A DNA stretch of 64,000 nucleotides from Nitzschia sp. DOCU1 (lineage: Eukaryota; Bacillariophyta; Bacillariophyceae; Bacillariales; Bacillariaceae): the NCBI GenBank assembly GCA_951394045.1, contig OX595991.1, positions 558,001 through 622,000 on the forward strand, written 5' to 3'. Below the pieces are notes generated by a model. That model worked only from the letters and a program-made list of their open reading frames with translations. It did not search any database and had not been told where the DNA came from. Below are positions 30,595 through 41,539 of the stretch, in pieces. The stretch's first letter is position 1. The number at the start of each line of letters is the position of its first letter. The position numbers and the translations under genes were made by a program.

Positions 30595-33500
30595 ATGCCA
30601 TCCTTCTCTCTTGACGATTTGGAGTGGGACAATGTCTGTCCTTGTCGTCGTGGTCGTTCCATGCGGTTCCTGGAGGACGCGAACGACGACGAGGAAACTG
30701 TTTTGTGGCAGGTTATTTACACAGCAGTCGTCTTGATCCTCATGTTCGCTGTACTTCTCATGGATAAATTGGGCCCCGATTCCGTAATGATTGTGGCCCT
30801 GACGGCCTTCATGGCTTCAGGCATCATCAGTATCAACGAAGGCCTAGCAGGCTTCAGCAATGAAGGACTCTTGACCGTCCTAACTCTTTTTATTGTGGCA
30901 GAGGGTATCTCAAAAACGGGGGCCTTGGATTGGTACATGGGCAAGTTGTTGGGTCGCCCTTCGAATCCCGCGAGTGCTCAAGCCCGGTTGATGTTGCCCG
31001 TTGCCTTTCTGAGTGCCTTTTTGAACAACACCCCTATTGTCGCAGTCATGATTCCCATTGTTCAAAAGTGGGCGCGCAACTGCAAAATATCGGTGCAGCA
31101 GTTGTTGATTCCTCTTTCCTTCGCCACCATTTTGGGAGGTACTTGTTCCCTAATTGGTACTTCAACCAACCTGGTGGTCGTTGGATTGTTGAACGAGCGA
31201 TATCCTAACGACCCCGAGATGGAGATTGGTTTGTTCAGTCTGGGTTTATATGGTGTTCCAATCGCTCTTGCGGGTATCGGATACTTGCTTGTTGCATCCC
31301 CATGGCTCTTGCCGGGTGGAAGCCGCCGTCATCGCGATGGTGATGCTGAAATTCCCACCGAAAGTCAGGAAGGCATCCTCATGGGCGCTCGACTAGCCCC
31401 ATGGTCCCCTGCGGCAGGAAGATCTGTCAAGCGTTCGGGTTTGCGTGATACGGGGGGTATCTTCCTAGTAAGCGTGCATAGAGCGGCCACGGGCAATGTG
31501 CACCGTGCCGTTGGGCAAGATTTTGTGCTTCAAGTCGGCGACGTGCTGTACTTTACAGGATTGGTGGAAGGCTTTGGAGACTTTTGCGAAGAGCACGGGC
31601 TCGAGATTTTGACGAATGAAATGGAGCAAGACATGCGTCCTGCACTATCGAATGCTACATTTGGTACTGTGCCAGAAGGCGAGTTATCACCAAGGGCTCT
31701 TTTAGCTGCTACCGATGGTGACTTGAAAGTAGGAGATGCCGAAGAAGGCATTCCGGTCGAAGTCGGCGTCACAAAGGAGTCCTTGATGAACGCTGATGAA
31801 ACAGAACGATCACAAGCGGTTACCCGAATGATTGGTGAGTATAATGCCCATTGGGCATACACCAGTGAACTTGACTTTCTTGGGCTAATTTCCCTTGCCC
31901 CGACCATGATGTGCAGACTTGATTCGTGGAATGGACCGAGACGAACCCGTTGGTGACGAAGAGCGCGCATTGTCTTTGCCAAGCAGCCCACAGAAGCGTT
32001 CACATACGGCACCCCAAAAGGTAGTTGTCACGTCAGAAAACGAACTGGTGGTGGTAGGCATCGAGGCCAGCGACCGCCCTGGACTCCTGTCGGACATTTC
32101 TAAGGCTATTTCCAGCCTGAGACTCAACATCCGACACTCAGAAGCATGCGTAGTGGGTGCTCGATCCATTTCCGTCTGGCGTTGCGAGATGGTGGAAGCG
32201 GAATCAATTCCAGACCTCGAAAAAATCTGGTCTGTTGTCAATGTAAGTATCGACTGGGGGAAACGGAGGAACCACCACGTGACTTTCATCTTTAGCTCAT
32301 GCCGTGTTTGAACAATCGTAGGCACTATTGGAATCAAATACAGGAATACAAGCCGTGAAGGCACGAGGGCTGCGGGTCTTGCGCGCCATCGTTACAAAGA
32401 AGTCATCCCTGGTAGGAAATTCGCCTTCTGAAGTCAACTTTCGAGAATTGTACCGCGCGGCCATCGTTGCCGTTCAGAAGGGTGGAGCAAATGTTCCATT
32501 GGCAAATGTTGTATTCGGCCCGGGTGACGTCCTTGTTTTGCAAGTGAGTGAAGACTCTCCGTTGCTCAAAGTTCCTCCGTCGGACTTCTACAAACATCTT
32601 GCTTCACCTAAAGACGCAAGTACGTCCACCAGCGGAGGCGTATTTTCGATCGTCAACCGTCTAAGCGCGGCTGTGAGGAACCTGAGCACTGACAATCTTC
32701 CGGTGATGGATGCCGCCACCAGCGAAGAACAAGGAGAGATCGAACTTTCTCTGGCGGCCGCCGATAGCAAGGACGAGACCAAACAACAAATCGCAGAGGA
32801 AACGACTGAGTTCTCCACCAACCAGGAAGCAGCCTGGAGGGATTTGCAAGTTATGTTTGTGAATCAAGACTCGGACGCGGCCAAGGAAACAGCAACACGA
32901 GAATTCTTGGCGGCCATGCAAATCAAGCCCAAGTCCCAGCTTTCCAAACGAACAGTTGCAGAAGTTGGTCTGGACAAACTTCCAGGAGTGTTCTTGGTCG
33001 GCATTGATCGTCCTGTGCCCCCAGCCTCGCGCGAAGATCGTGCAAAACCCATCGCCTTGTTTTCAGGTGCGAGTGACAAAGACGAAATAGATGCTCGAAG
33101 TGAACGAACTTCCAAGTTTCCGACGGAACAAGCCTTCAATGCCATCCCGACGGACACCCCACTGCAAGATGGTGACGTTCTTTGGTTTGCTGGTTCGGCC
33201 TTGGCCGTAGGGGACTTGCGCAAGATCCCCGGTCTCGTGTCGTATGAAAGTGACGAAGTCGAAAAGATGAATGAAAAGGTCCATGATCGACGCCTCGTCG
33301 AGGCCGTTGTTGCCCGCCGTGGTCCCCTGGTTGGCAAGACAGTCAAGGAGGCTCGCTTCCGCACTCGATTTGGTGCGGCTGTTATTGCTGTCCATCGTGA
33401 TGGAAAGCGCATCCACGACCATCCCGGCAAGATCAAGTTGCAAGCAGGCGATGTTCTGTTGCTGGAAGCTGGACCGACTTTTATCAAGAAGAGCGTCGAC

Positions 33501-34259
33501 CAAGATCGCTCGTTTGCCCTAGTCGCTGAAGTGAAAGATTCGGCGCCTCCTCGAATTCGGCTCTTGATCCCAGCTCTGGTCATTACAATCGCAATGCTGG
33601 CCGTCTATACTGCTGGTGTTGCATCGCTTCTGATTTGCGCCTTGGTCGCCTCCTTTCTCATGGTTGCCGTGGGTCTCCTGTCGGAACAAGAAGTCAGAGA
33701 CGCAATTAATTGGGAAATTTACCTTGCCATTGCTTCCGCCTTTGGTATTGGTACTGCCATGGTAAATTCTGGAGTCGCAGGAGGTATTGCGGGCTTTTTG
33801 GTGGATATCGGTGACGGAATCGGCATTGGAGACGCAGGGTTGCTAGGTGCCGTCTACCTCGCAACCTTTTTGATCAGCAATGTCGTAACGAACAATGCCG
33901 CCGCGGCGTTGTTGTTCCCTATTGCTCTGGATGCGGCGGAGCAGACCGGAGTCGACCGCGTAATTATGAGTTACTGCGTGATGTTTGGAGCGTCGGCCAG
34001 TTTCATGACCCCCTTTGGTTACCAAACAAATCTCATGATCTACGGTCCTGGTGGTTACAAGACCAAAGACTTCGTGATGATTGGTGGCCCCATGCAGCTG
34101 GTGTTGTGGGTGTTGTCTGTCTTTTGTCTAGCAGTCCTGAATTCTACCAATTGGTGGGTATTCTGGTTGGCCAGTACTGTGCTCTTGGTGGTCATTATCT
34201 GTGGTCGCAACATCAATCCAAGGATGTGGTGCCCGAAGGAACCCAAAAACAAAGATTAA
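30595..34259 (+). CDS. SLC13-type anion permease with four RCK_C-like domains and an ACT domain (three exons)
   Basis: Predicted membrane transporter of 1167 aa, related to the SLC13/SAC1-like group that moves sulfate and other divalent anions. Exons are 30595-31834, 31917-32242 and 32322-34259; introns are 82 nt (phase 1) and 79 nt (phase 0). The first half of the permease is residues ~35-240 (FLNNTPIVAVMIPIV, LIGTSTNLVVVGLL) and the second half ~930-1160 (VVTNNAAAALLFPI, FMTPFGYQTNLMIYGPGGY). The long cytosolic loop between them has RCK_C (TrkA-C)-like domains near 285-340, 535-610, 740-830 and 850-910. Exon 2 adds an ACT domain near 440-515 (GIEASDRPGLLSDISKAIS). RCK_C and ACT domains bind small ligands, so transport is probably gated by a metabolite. 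Substrate assignment is inferred from the family only. Confidence 0.88.
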
Positions 34260-34635
34260 GAATTAAATACATTGCTATCGATAAGCAGACTCTCGTCGGC
34301 ATCAGTGGGTGTTGATTGATTACCTTGTTTCCGGGGGACTAGTAGGTGCGGTGTGGCAAATAGCAAATCGAGGTCGAAGATATGAGATACATGCAGTGCA
34401 ATCGAATTGATCAAACTTCTGAGGTAACAACAACATGCGTCCTTCCGTTGCCCGTCGTCTCTCCCCCCTACTGCCTCCGAACCCATAACCTGATCCAAAA
34501 TGGGGAGATGTTTCGAAGGATTCGTTACCATCGTGACAAGAAAAAGGTGACGATGACGAGAACGATGCGATAGCATAGGCATCAACAGTCTCCTTTTGCC
34601 ACACTAACTGACTTCACATATACTCCTACGTCAAC
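34260..34635. other. Intergenic region between permease and importin genes
   Basis: Same-strand spacer holding the permease 3' UTR and the importin promoter. Nothing else was seen. Confidence 0.5.
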
Positions 34636-36387
34636 ATGTCTTTACAACAGAAGCAGCGCTTGACGATGCATCAAGCGGATGCCGAAGATCGTCGCCGTCG
34701 CATGACCCAGCAACGTCAGGATCTGACTCTACGGATACGCAAACAAAAGAAATCCGAGTATTTGGCCCGCAAACGTCAATATGTGGCTCCTCCTCCTCCA
34801 GCAAGCATGTTGACTACGCACGAAGAAGAATCCATTGGACCTTTGATTCATCATTTTTGTAGCAATCTGACTTCTTTGGAGAGTTTAAAGGCTTTGCACG
34901 ATGCTTTGCAAATGACGACTCTGAACGCCACGGAAGATAACCGGCTGGTCGTGTTGCCAGCGGACGATACCAAGACAGCGTCAAGTTTGATTGAACACTT
35001 GCGTGGACCTGCTTCTACCGAAGAAGGTTTACCACTGGCATTGAATATTCTCGTGCGATTGACTGCCATTTCCTATTCGTCACCGTCAGATTCCTTTTCG
35101 ACGTACTACTATGGCAACGCGCCCCTGACCTGGTCCTCCCTGGTGTCCCATAATGGAGCATGGTTGTCACATTTGGTACAACTCGCACCGCAATCGGAAG
35201 CTGCTTGTGTCATACTCGGAAATCTAGTCGGAGAGGCGAATAGTCAAACCTTTGTCAAGTTGCGACAAGCCGGACTCATTCCAGCCTTGCGTTCCGCAAT
35301 TCACCATCCAGCAGCCGCCTGGGCTTTGACCAATGCCATTCGGCATGACACGGCCGAATATGCCAAAGTGTATTGTAACGATCAAGCCTTATCACCGGGG
35401 TTGCTAGAGCAGCTCTTGAAAGAACCGGCCGTGGGGACACAAGCCGCTTGGATGCTTGCGTCCTTGACGAACCGAGAAGAAGACGTGGTACAATACCTGA
35501 TGCGTCATCCTACTTTTCCAACAACCTTGATTGAATGCATGAGACGTCCCGTGTGTCAAGATCAACTTGCTCCCTTGGTGCAAGCGCTTGGCAACATTGC
35601 TACCGCTAGCGTTTCAGAAGGTGGGCCTCCCTTTTCAGGAGAACTGTTGGTCGAGTTGCCTACTTTGACGCCCATGCTAGGGCTACTCTTGCAAATTCCG
35701 ACCAATCGTGAAGTCGTACAACAAGCAGCATGGCTAGCTGGAAGTTTATTGCACGATGCGGGACCTCCTAATCATCCGGCAACTACTATTGCAGCGCCTG
35801 TTTTGGTGCCACTGCTCTATCAAGAGTTGCGAGATAATTCACCCCATTCGTTGAGCAATCAACGAGAATTAGCACATGCCTTGTGGAATGCCTTGACAGA
35901 TCCAGTACCACAAGAAGACGTGGCGATGATGTTTCGTGGTCCGCCTCTTCCGTTGCCATCCTGGGAGTTGCTACGGCCGGCACTGGCGACATTGGTCAAG
36001 TTGGCTGGATCCGTCGATGCCGATGCGGCCATTGCGGCGGTCAGCATTTTGGACTTGTTGTTGCAGCAGCACCCGAAAGATGTAGATCGTTTGAAAGAAG
36101 TGTTGCAGGAGCAGAATATTATCAACGTCTTGGAGAAGGTGTGTGATTCGGCCAATGAACGAGTAGCCGAAACGGCAGCCGAATTGTTGGATAACTACTT
36201 TTATGTCGATAACGACTACGATCACGTAGTGGAAGATCCCATCATGGCGGGCTTTCACAACAACAACAACAACAACACGGAACCCAATGGTACGTTTGCA
36301 TTTGGACTGGCCGCAGAACCAGCACCGCGGCCGGGAATGGGACGGGGTCGCGGGGCAACTTTGCCCGCGTGGATGTCGTCGTCGTGA
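34636..36387 (+). CDS. Importin-alpha-like nuclear import adaptor
   Basis: Karyopherin-alpha-like protein of 583 aa, one exon. The basic N-terminus (DRRRRMTQQRQ, then RIRKQKKSEYLARKRQ) resembles the importin-beta-binding domain. The rest is Leu/Ala-rich helical repeats of the ARM type, with recognisable WALTNAIRHD, AAWMLASLTN, LVQALGNIA and AAWLAGSLL segments; the Trp/Asn ladder that grips nuclear localisation signals is partly visible. An Asn run and a GRGRG tail end the protein. It may be a divergent importin alpha or a related ARM adaptor. It converges with the aminotransferase gene, 93 bp between stops. Confidence 0.78.
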   Translation: MSLQQKQRLTMHQADAEDRRRRMTQQRQDLTLRIRKQKKSEYLARKRQYVAPPPPASMLTTHEEESIGPLIHHFCSNLTSLESLKALHDALQMTTLNATEDNRLVVLPADDTKTASSLIEHLRGPASTEEGLPLALNILVRLTAISYSSPSDSFSTYYYGNAPLTWSSLVSHNGAWLSHLVQLAPQSEAACVILGNLVGEANSQTFVKLRQAGLIPALRSAIHHPAAAWALTNAIRHDTAEYAKVYCNDQALSPGLLEQLLKEPAVGTQAAWMLASLTNREEDVVQYLMRHPTFPTTLIECMRRPVCQDQLAPLVQALGNIATASVSEGGPPFSGELLVELPTLTPMLGLLLQIPTNREVVQQAAWLAGSLLHDAGPPNHPATTIAAPVLVPLLYQELRDNSPHSLSNQRELAHALWNALTDPVPQEDVAMMFRGPPLPLPSWELLRPALATLVKLAGSVDADAAIAAVSILDLLLQQHPKDVDRLKEVLQEQNIINVLEKVCDSANERVAETAAELLDNYFYVDNDYDHVVEDPIMAGFHNNNNNNTEPNGTFAFGLAAEPAPRPGMGRGRGATLPAWMSSS

Positions 36388-36480
36388 GGGAAATAGCTAT
36401 GAGAAAACTAATGGCATCCGGAACGTATGCCAGTGAAGATGGTAAACTATAAGCTAGCAAGTTTATCGGATATTTGCTGA

Positions 36481-37761
36481 TCAGACACCGTATGTCTCCC
36501 ATACTTGCAAGCTTTTCTGTATCGTCGTACGTCCCAGACTGATTCGGACGCGAGAATCATCCTTGGCATGGCCATCGCCATAGTCAAACAGCGAGGAAGG
36601 TAGCAGCATGATACCAGCTTCCTTTAAAAGCCGATCACAATACTCTCGAGCCCCACCACCACGACCTTGTAGCAATAATCGAGGAAAGATCATTGATCCA
36701 GATCGCGGTTCGACCCATTCCAACTTGTCCGAATGTTTTTGACAAAAGTGATAGACTACGTCTCGCATTTCATGGACAATTCCTTGGCATCGCCGTACCA
36801 GGGCAGCGTGGCTACAAAGAGCCATGCGACCCAACACTTGGGAGGGTGTGGAGGGGCAAATAGTAGTATAGTCTTTGATTTGTTGTACTCGCTTTAGAAA
36901 AGCGTCGTCACGTGCCGCAATCCACCCCAGTCGCAAACCTGCCAGTCCATAGGCCTTGGACAAGCCTCCCAAGGAAATACCTCGTTCGTATGCTTCAATG
37001 GCCGGAGGCAAGCAATCGACTCCAGGCTGTTCGAGACCTCGATACATTTCATCGCAAAACAAATACACCCCATGGCGACGACATAGCTCTACAATCTCGT
37101 CCAATTCAGGCAGCGTCGGCAGGGCGCCCGTGGGATTGTGAGGGAAATTGACCACCAGAGCTTTGGTTTGGTATCTTTGGCTTTCTAAAAGCCTTTCGAG
37201 TGTGTCAGGGTTGAATCGAAACAAGGAAATGCCGTCAACGACTTCTACTTGTGGGTGCCAGTGTTGAATCTGACAGCCCATGGACCGTGGAACCTCGTTC
37301 AAACTCTGATAGCAGGGTGCCGCAACAATCACGGCATCTCCAGGCCCTAACAGCGCCTGAAGTCCACAAAAGATTCCTTCCTGGGGTGCCATGCAATTGA
37401 TACGATCCCATGATCCATGCACAGGATACAACTGCCGCACAATTTCTTGTCGCAATTCCATGTCTCCTTGCACACGTGGTGGATATCCCAAGGACAGCTC
37501 GTCCCATTGTTCTCGACACTCTGGGCTGGCCATGGAAAGTAATTCCTTCATGGTGAGTGGCTGACAATCTGAATCCGAAAGACCAAGTGCCACTGTCGGA
37601 ACATGCCATCCATCGTATTGCTCAATCTCAAAGGGACGCAGTGGCTGATAATGAGACGAGCTCGAGAACGAGAAGGTTCGAGTCGCAGTACTGTCACTGT
37701 TGAACTCTTTCCGCCTGATTGTCCAACGATTTCTTTGCGCCAACGACCGAACACGTTTCAT
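36481..37761 (-). CDS. PLP-dependent class I/II aminotransferase
   Basis: Fold-type I pyridoxal-phosphate enzyme of 426 aa, acting on an amino or keto acid that the sequence does not reveal. Visible features are the substrate-arm region (LSLGYPPRVQGDMELR), the cofactor-stacking loop (APQEGIFCGLQALLGPGD), the Asn/Asp/Tyr set (NFPHNPTGA, YLFCDEMYRG) and the Schiff-base Lys in LGGLSKAYGLAGLRLGW. The C-terminal Arg that binds the carboxylate is likely in DDSRVRISLGR. The N-terminus is Arg/Ser-rich (RVRSLAQRNRWTIRRKE) and could be a mitochondrial leader (inference). It diverges from the DUF6824-like gene upstream. Confidence 0.88.
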   Translation of the reverse strand: MKRVRSLAQRNRWTIRRKEFNSDSTATRTFSFSSSSHYQPLRPFEIEQYDGWHVPTVALGLSDSDCQPLTMKELLSMASPECREQWDELSLGYPPRVQGDMELRQEIVRQLYPVHGSWDRINCMAPQEGIFCGLQALLGPGDAVIVAAPCYQSLNEVPRSMGCQIQHWHPQVEVVDGISLFRFNPDTLERLLESQRYQTKALVVNFPHNPTGALPTLPELDEIVELCRRHGVYLFCDEMYRGLEQPGVDCLPPAIEAYERGISLGGLSKAYGLAGLRLGWIAARDDAFLKRVQQIKDYTTICPSTPSQVLGRMALCSHAALVRRCQGIVHEMRDVVYHFCQKHSDKLEWVEPRSGSMIFPRLLLQGRGGGAREYCDRLLKEAGIMLLPSSLFDYGDGHAKDDSRVRISLGRTTIQKSLQVWETYGV

Positions 37762-38267
37762 GATGCTTCATCTGTCGCATAACCTCGATTGTTGTTGGAC
37801 TGCCATGTTTCTCGATGCTATGAGGAGGAGAGACGTGGAGATCACGATGAAAACCGTATCTTTTCGGCAAGAAAGGCCTATTTCAGTCCACAGAAAGATC
37901 GCATCGATCGATCTCTACCATCCACCCCCCATTTCTTTCCTTGCTGCGAAAGGGCCCCAGTTCATCGCCGTTGCGACTCTCTCTCTCAAACTGCCAAATG
38001 TCTGTTGGTGGTGGAGACCTGGGAAGACAGCAAGCTTGGATGGAGGCTGAGATCTCAAAAAAACTCTTGGAACGATGAAAGGCGACACCGACCCATTGGT
38101 CGGATCGGTCGACTGGATGGAGAATCGGCAGATCTTTTTGCCATTGTGACCCCATCCATTGTTTTCCACGGGGTGCATTTTGTATCGTAGCCACCAGCCA
38201 TTTCCTTCCTTTCCTATTAAGAACGACGCAGACGATTTCGGAAATGGAGGAAAGCTAGAGAATACCC
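37762..38267. promoter_or_regulatory. Divergent promoter region
   Basis: Lies between the starts of the aminotransferase (leftward) and the DUF6824-like gene (rightward). No specific element or gene could be supported. Confidence 0.5.
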
Positions 38268-39950
38268 ATGACAAAGTCAAGATATTCAAGGGAAGATTCA
38301 TCGCGGCGCAGACCAAGGCGGCGACGTTCTCGGTCTCGTGCAGTTGAGGACGGCGACAGTGACGAAGGGTCATCAGCAGATATTGTGGTGGTCGCGGACG
38401 AAGATGTTTGGTTTGACAATTACCGTCACCCTGGGACCAAAGACTGTCGCCGAGCCATTCGTGTCGTCCTAGAAGATATGGAACAAGAGACTGTCAAATT
38501 CACCAAAAGTGTCTATAAAGAGATCCTCAACGAGCTGCGTGGAAGGCGTTTTCTCGTCGGCGACAAAGAAAGGGGGAATCTGGCAGAATGCGACGAGGAC
38601 GAACTGGTCGACCAACTTCGTGAGATCTTTGAATTGGAACAGTCTCGGCGTCTTGAAAAGATACAATCCAGAAAATCGCTTGGAAGCGAGACCAGCGTTC
38701 GGGAAAAGGATTCCAGAAGAAAGAACTCCAGAAGCCGGAGCCACGAACGACGACACAAACGACGACAATCAGATGCCGACGACTCTTCGATGGATCGTAG
38801 CAGAGGAAAGCAGCACCAACACCAATCACGCCGACAAATAAGCTCGAGGAATGTGAAGAGGAGTCGTGACGATGGGGAGCCAACTTCGACAACGGGAGAT
38901 TCTTTGGGCGATCCCTCCCCGTCCTATGTAATTTATTTGGATGACGCAAATCCAAAGGGGCCTGCCCGTAAAATGCATAGATTGTTGCGACATGCTGCAG
39001 TTGAGTACGACCATAAATCATTGTCAGACTCGATGTACGACGAATTTCGAGAGCAAATGGGTTTCGAGACGGTGTTCTTCAAGTCCCCGGACTCTGATAA
39101 GGCGCTGAAGGGCGACAAACTGTTTCGAGCAATAAGGCGCATATACAGGGAAGAGTCCTACCTCCTTGATGCTCGACCAGACGACGTATATATTGAATGC
39201 CCGCATTTTCGTGGCACAAGGAACTGGACAAATGCCATAGAGCAGCAAGTTGAACTCAATGGCGGATCGCCGTTCTGTCGGGAAACTTTTCGCGCATTAA
39301 AGAAGGACTTCCGAAAATCGTGCTTCCATTCTGGAAAGCCTCCGGAATGCATTGAGATCGAGAGAGAAGAGCTCTACGAGATTTTTCATGCCGAATACAA
39401 AAATCAACGACGGCGCCTGCGAAAGGAACAAGGCAATCGACAACGAAAGAGTCTTCCACGGCGTCAGGCGGTGGCCGTCGATGGGGAACAGGGCCCTAGT
39501 GTTATTAGGAAAACAAAATTGCATCAGCGGCCAATTCCAGGAAATCGGTTTTGCGTCTCCATGCGCCGACGCATCTCCGACAGGTTTTCCCGATGGGAGT
39601 GGTTTCAAATTCAGAAGGATCGCCTTTTCAAGCTACCTCTAGCGATCAAGTGTCGTGAGATATGTGACCCATGTTTCAAGGCTAGCATCCTGCCATTACG
39701 GAACTTCTGCCGAACGGATAAAAAGACGCGAAAAACCTGTTGGGACAAGATCTTCCAAGCTCTGGAAGTACCCCATCTAGGGCCGAGATCTGCGTGGATA
39801 GTGTTATTCCTGTTGGCGATTCTCGTTATTTTCTTCATCTTTTCTGCTTGGTTCAAAATCTTGCACAAAATACTCCTTGAAGTCCTCCTTCCTGTGAAAA
39901 GAAATGTCACTGAAAGTACCGGCGGAAGTGCGGCTGCGATCGGAGAATAA
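38268..39950 (+). CDS. DUF6824-like repeat protein with C-terminal membrane anchor
   Basis: 560 aa, function unknown. The N-terminus is Arg/Ser-rich (RRRPRRRRSRSR), a likely nuclear signal. Residues ~45-125 look like the DUF6824 domain common in diatoms: an HPG motif, then a helix pair and GRRFLVGD. Two more degenerate copies seem to follow around residues 220-300 (YVIYLDDANPKG) and 305-395 (DDVYIECPHFRGTRNW). Near residue 510 a strong hydrophobic span (AWIVLFLLAILVIFFIFSAW) precedes a short basic tail. A nuclear signal together with a tail anchor hints at the nuclear envelope (inference). Repeats 2 and 3 are assigned by length and pattern and are less certain. Confidence 0.65.
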   Translation: MTKSRYSREDSSRRRPRRRRSRSRAVEDGDSDEGSSADIVVVADEDVWFDNYRHPGTKDCRRAIRVVLEDMEQETVKFTKSVYKEILNELRGRRFLVGDKERGNLAECDEDELVDQLREIFELEQSRRLEKIQSRKSLGSETSVREKDSRRKNSRSRSHERRHKRRQSDADDSSMDRSRGKQHQHQSRRQISSRNVKRSRDDGEPTSTTGDSLGDPSPSYVIYLDDANPKGPARKMHRLLRHAAVEYDHKSLSDSMYDEFREQMGFETVFFKSPDSDKALKGDKLFRAIRRIYREESYLLDARPDDVYIECPHFRGTRNWTNAIEQQVELNGGSPFCRETFRALKKDFRKSCFHSGKPPECIEIEREELYEIFHAEYKNQRRRLRKEQGNRQRKSLPRRQAVAVDGEQGPSVIRKTKLHQRPIPGNRFCVSMRRRISDRFSRWEWFQIQKDRLFKLPLAIKCREICDPCFKASILPLRNFCRTDKKTRKTCWDKIFQALEVPHLGPRSAWIVLFLLAILVIFFIFSAWFKILHKILLEVLLPVKRNVTESTGGSAAAIGE

Positions 39951-40356
39951 ATTAAGGCATATTAGCCGCACCGCTCCTCTGACTTACATCGTATCCTTTT
40001 GAACCGATATAGCACCCTATCGCTAGCCGCTAGCAGGAGACGAGACCAGCTACTAGGTAGCCCGAGCAAGGTACATAGCTCTATGGCGGACAAAAGTTAG
40101 AGTTCTTTGGACTCGAGTTTTCGCGCTGTCGAAAACGCGCACGAAATCGACCAATACGACCTTGCCTTTGTGACCGCCCGATCCATATTTGCCCAAAAGG
40201 TCGTGGGAAGTCGACAGAAATGTCCCGCCGAAAAAGACGAGAGTGTTTCTTCTCGTTTAGGGAATGAATCTTGGACGACAAAGAAACCTTGCTCAACGAG
40301 GTAACCCGAGATTGGTCAAAGACAAAGAACAAGCAGTAGTCCCTATCATCCCAAAC
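39951..40356. other. Intergenic region
   Basis: Same-strand spacer before the first four-span gene. No gene or repeat was seen. Confidence 0.5.
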
Positions 40357-41201
40357 ATGGCGTTCAACAAAGAAGAATGGAAGATTCCGTAAGTTTGATC
40401 CTCCAAAAGAAGGAGTGTCTGCACCGCTATTCATAGCTCACTGTTGCCAATTCTTCGCCCATTCCGACAGAACCCCCTACGGTGCAACAGGGTGGATCAA
40501 CCTGTTGGTCATGTTCTTTTCTAGCCTCGTCTTCCTACTGGCAGCTTTCAGGTGCTTTTTCGCTGTAAACAAGACGGATGAGTACAAAGGTTAGTAATGA
40601 ATGTGGACTTGGACTTGCACGAGTTGTTTCAGTCTCGACGACTCATCAGCTGCGAACGAACTGGGTATTTGCAGCATGGGTTGGATATTGGGGAGCAGAA
40701 AATTTGGAAATCGCAAAGACCGAAGGTAGGGGTAACGACAATAACTACTGTGTCGCCTGGTCGAAAGAGTCGAAGGACGAGTTTTTTGATGGTGCTTGGA
40801 AATTCGGGAAAGCTATGGGTGTTCTCGGGGCCATCATATGCATTCCATTCATTCTCTTGTCATTCTATATTTTGGTTTACAAGGTTCGACCTGTACTATT
40901 CACCGCCGCAATTGGTGCTTATATTTCCTTGGCCGTCATCAGTTTGTTACTGCTTGTCGGACTTAGCTCTGACCTGTGCGATGTTATGGGCTGCCAGATG
41001 GGACCTGGAGGTTACTTTGCGATTCTAAGCTTTTTCTTGTGGCTCGGTGCTGCATTCATGGCGTTTAGACTTAGAGGCCTAAGCATGGACGATCGTGACG
41101 ATGGTGACTATGGAGGAGAATCTCCCCACGATGGAAAACCGTACCCAGATGAGAAGCGGCTCGCTTTACCTCCCTCGGAAAACCTTTCCCAAAAGGTGTA
41201 G
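40357..41201 (+). CDS. Four-membrane-span protein, copy A (three exons)
   Basis: 225 aa, not assigned to a named family. Exons are 40357-40388, 40471-40589 and 40675-41201; introns of 82 and 85 nt fit by phase and by alignment with the paralog at 54974-56136. The first span follows PYGATGWI (NLLVMFFSSLVFLLAAF). A loop has WVGYWGAE, then DGAWKFGKAMGVLGA leads into three more spans. The cytosolic tail is short and acidic and contains EKRLALPPSE. The layout resembles tetraspan membrane proteins such as MARVEL-domain proteins, but no sequence link was recognised. The first exon of 32 nt is predicted from an ATG followed by a good donor and is the least certain part. Confidence 0.72.
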
Positions 41202-41539
41202 GAAGACAGTTTACATTGAGGGGCAATTTGAATATTCGCCAAGAAATATAGTGTGAGCGGTTACTCCTGTGTATATGGTCGTTACTCCTTTTGCAGCGAG
41301 TGTGCTTTCTTCAATAGAAATGTCTGTTGTGGATTCCAAAATCTATGCAATAGTCAAAATCTAATATCTCTCGAAGTGGCGCAAAGTTTTTTGCTTCCTA
41401 CCCAAAAGAAAGGAAAGGGACCTTGGGCCTGACTTCGAAGAACTTAATGCCTCTTTTGAGGCTCCTTCCATGCTGCAGGTAAAGATGGACATTCTCTCTA
41501 AAAAGAAAATTGCTGCTCAGCAAAGGCTCTTCTAGTCGT
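41202..41539. other. Convergent spacer
   Basis: Holds the 3' flanks of the four-span gene A and HMG-box gene A. No further structure was seen. Confidence 0.5.
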
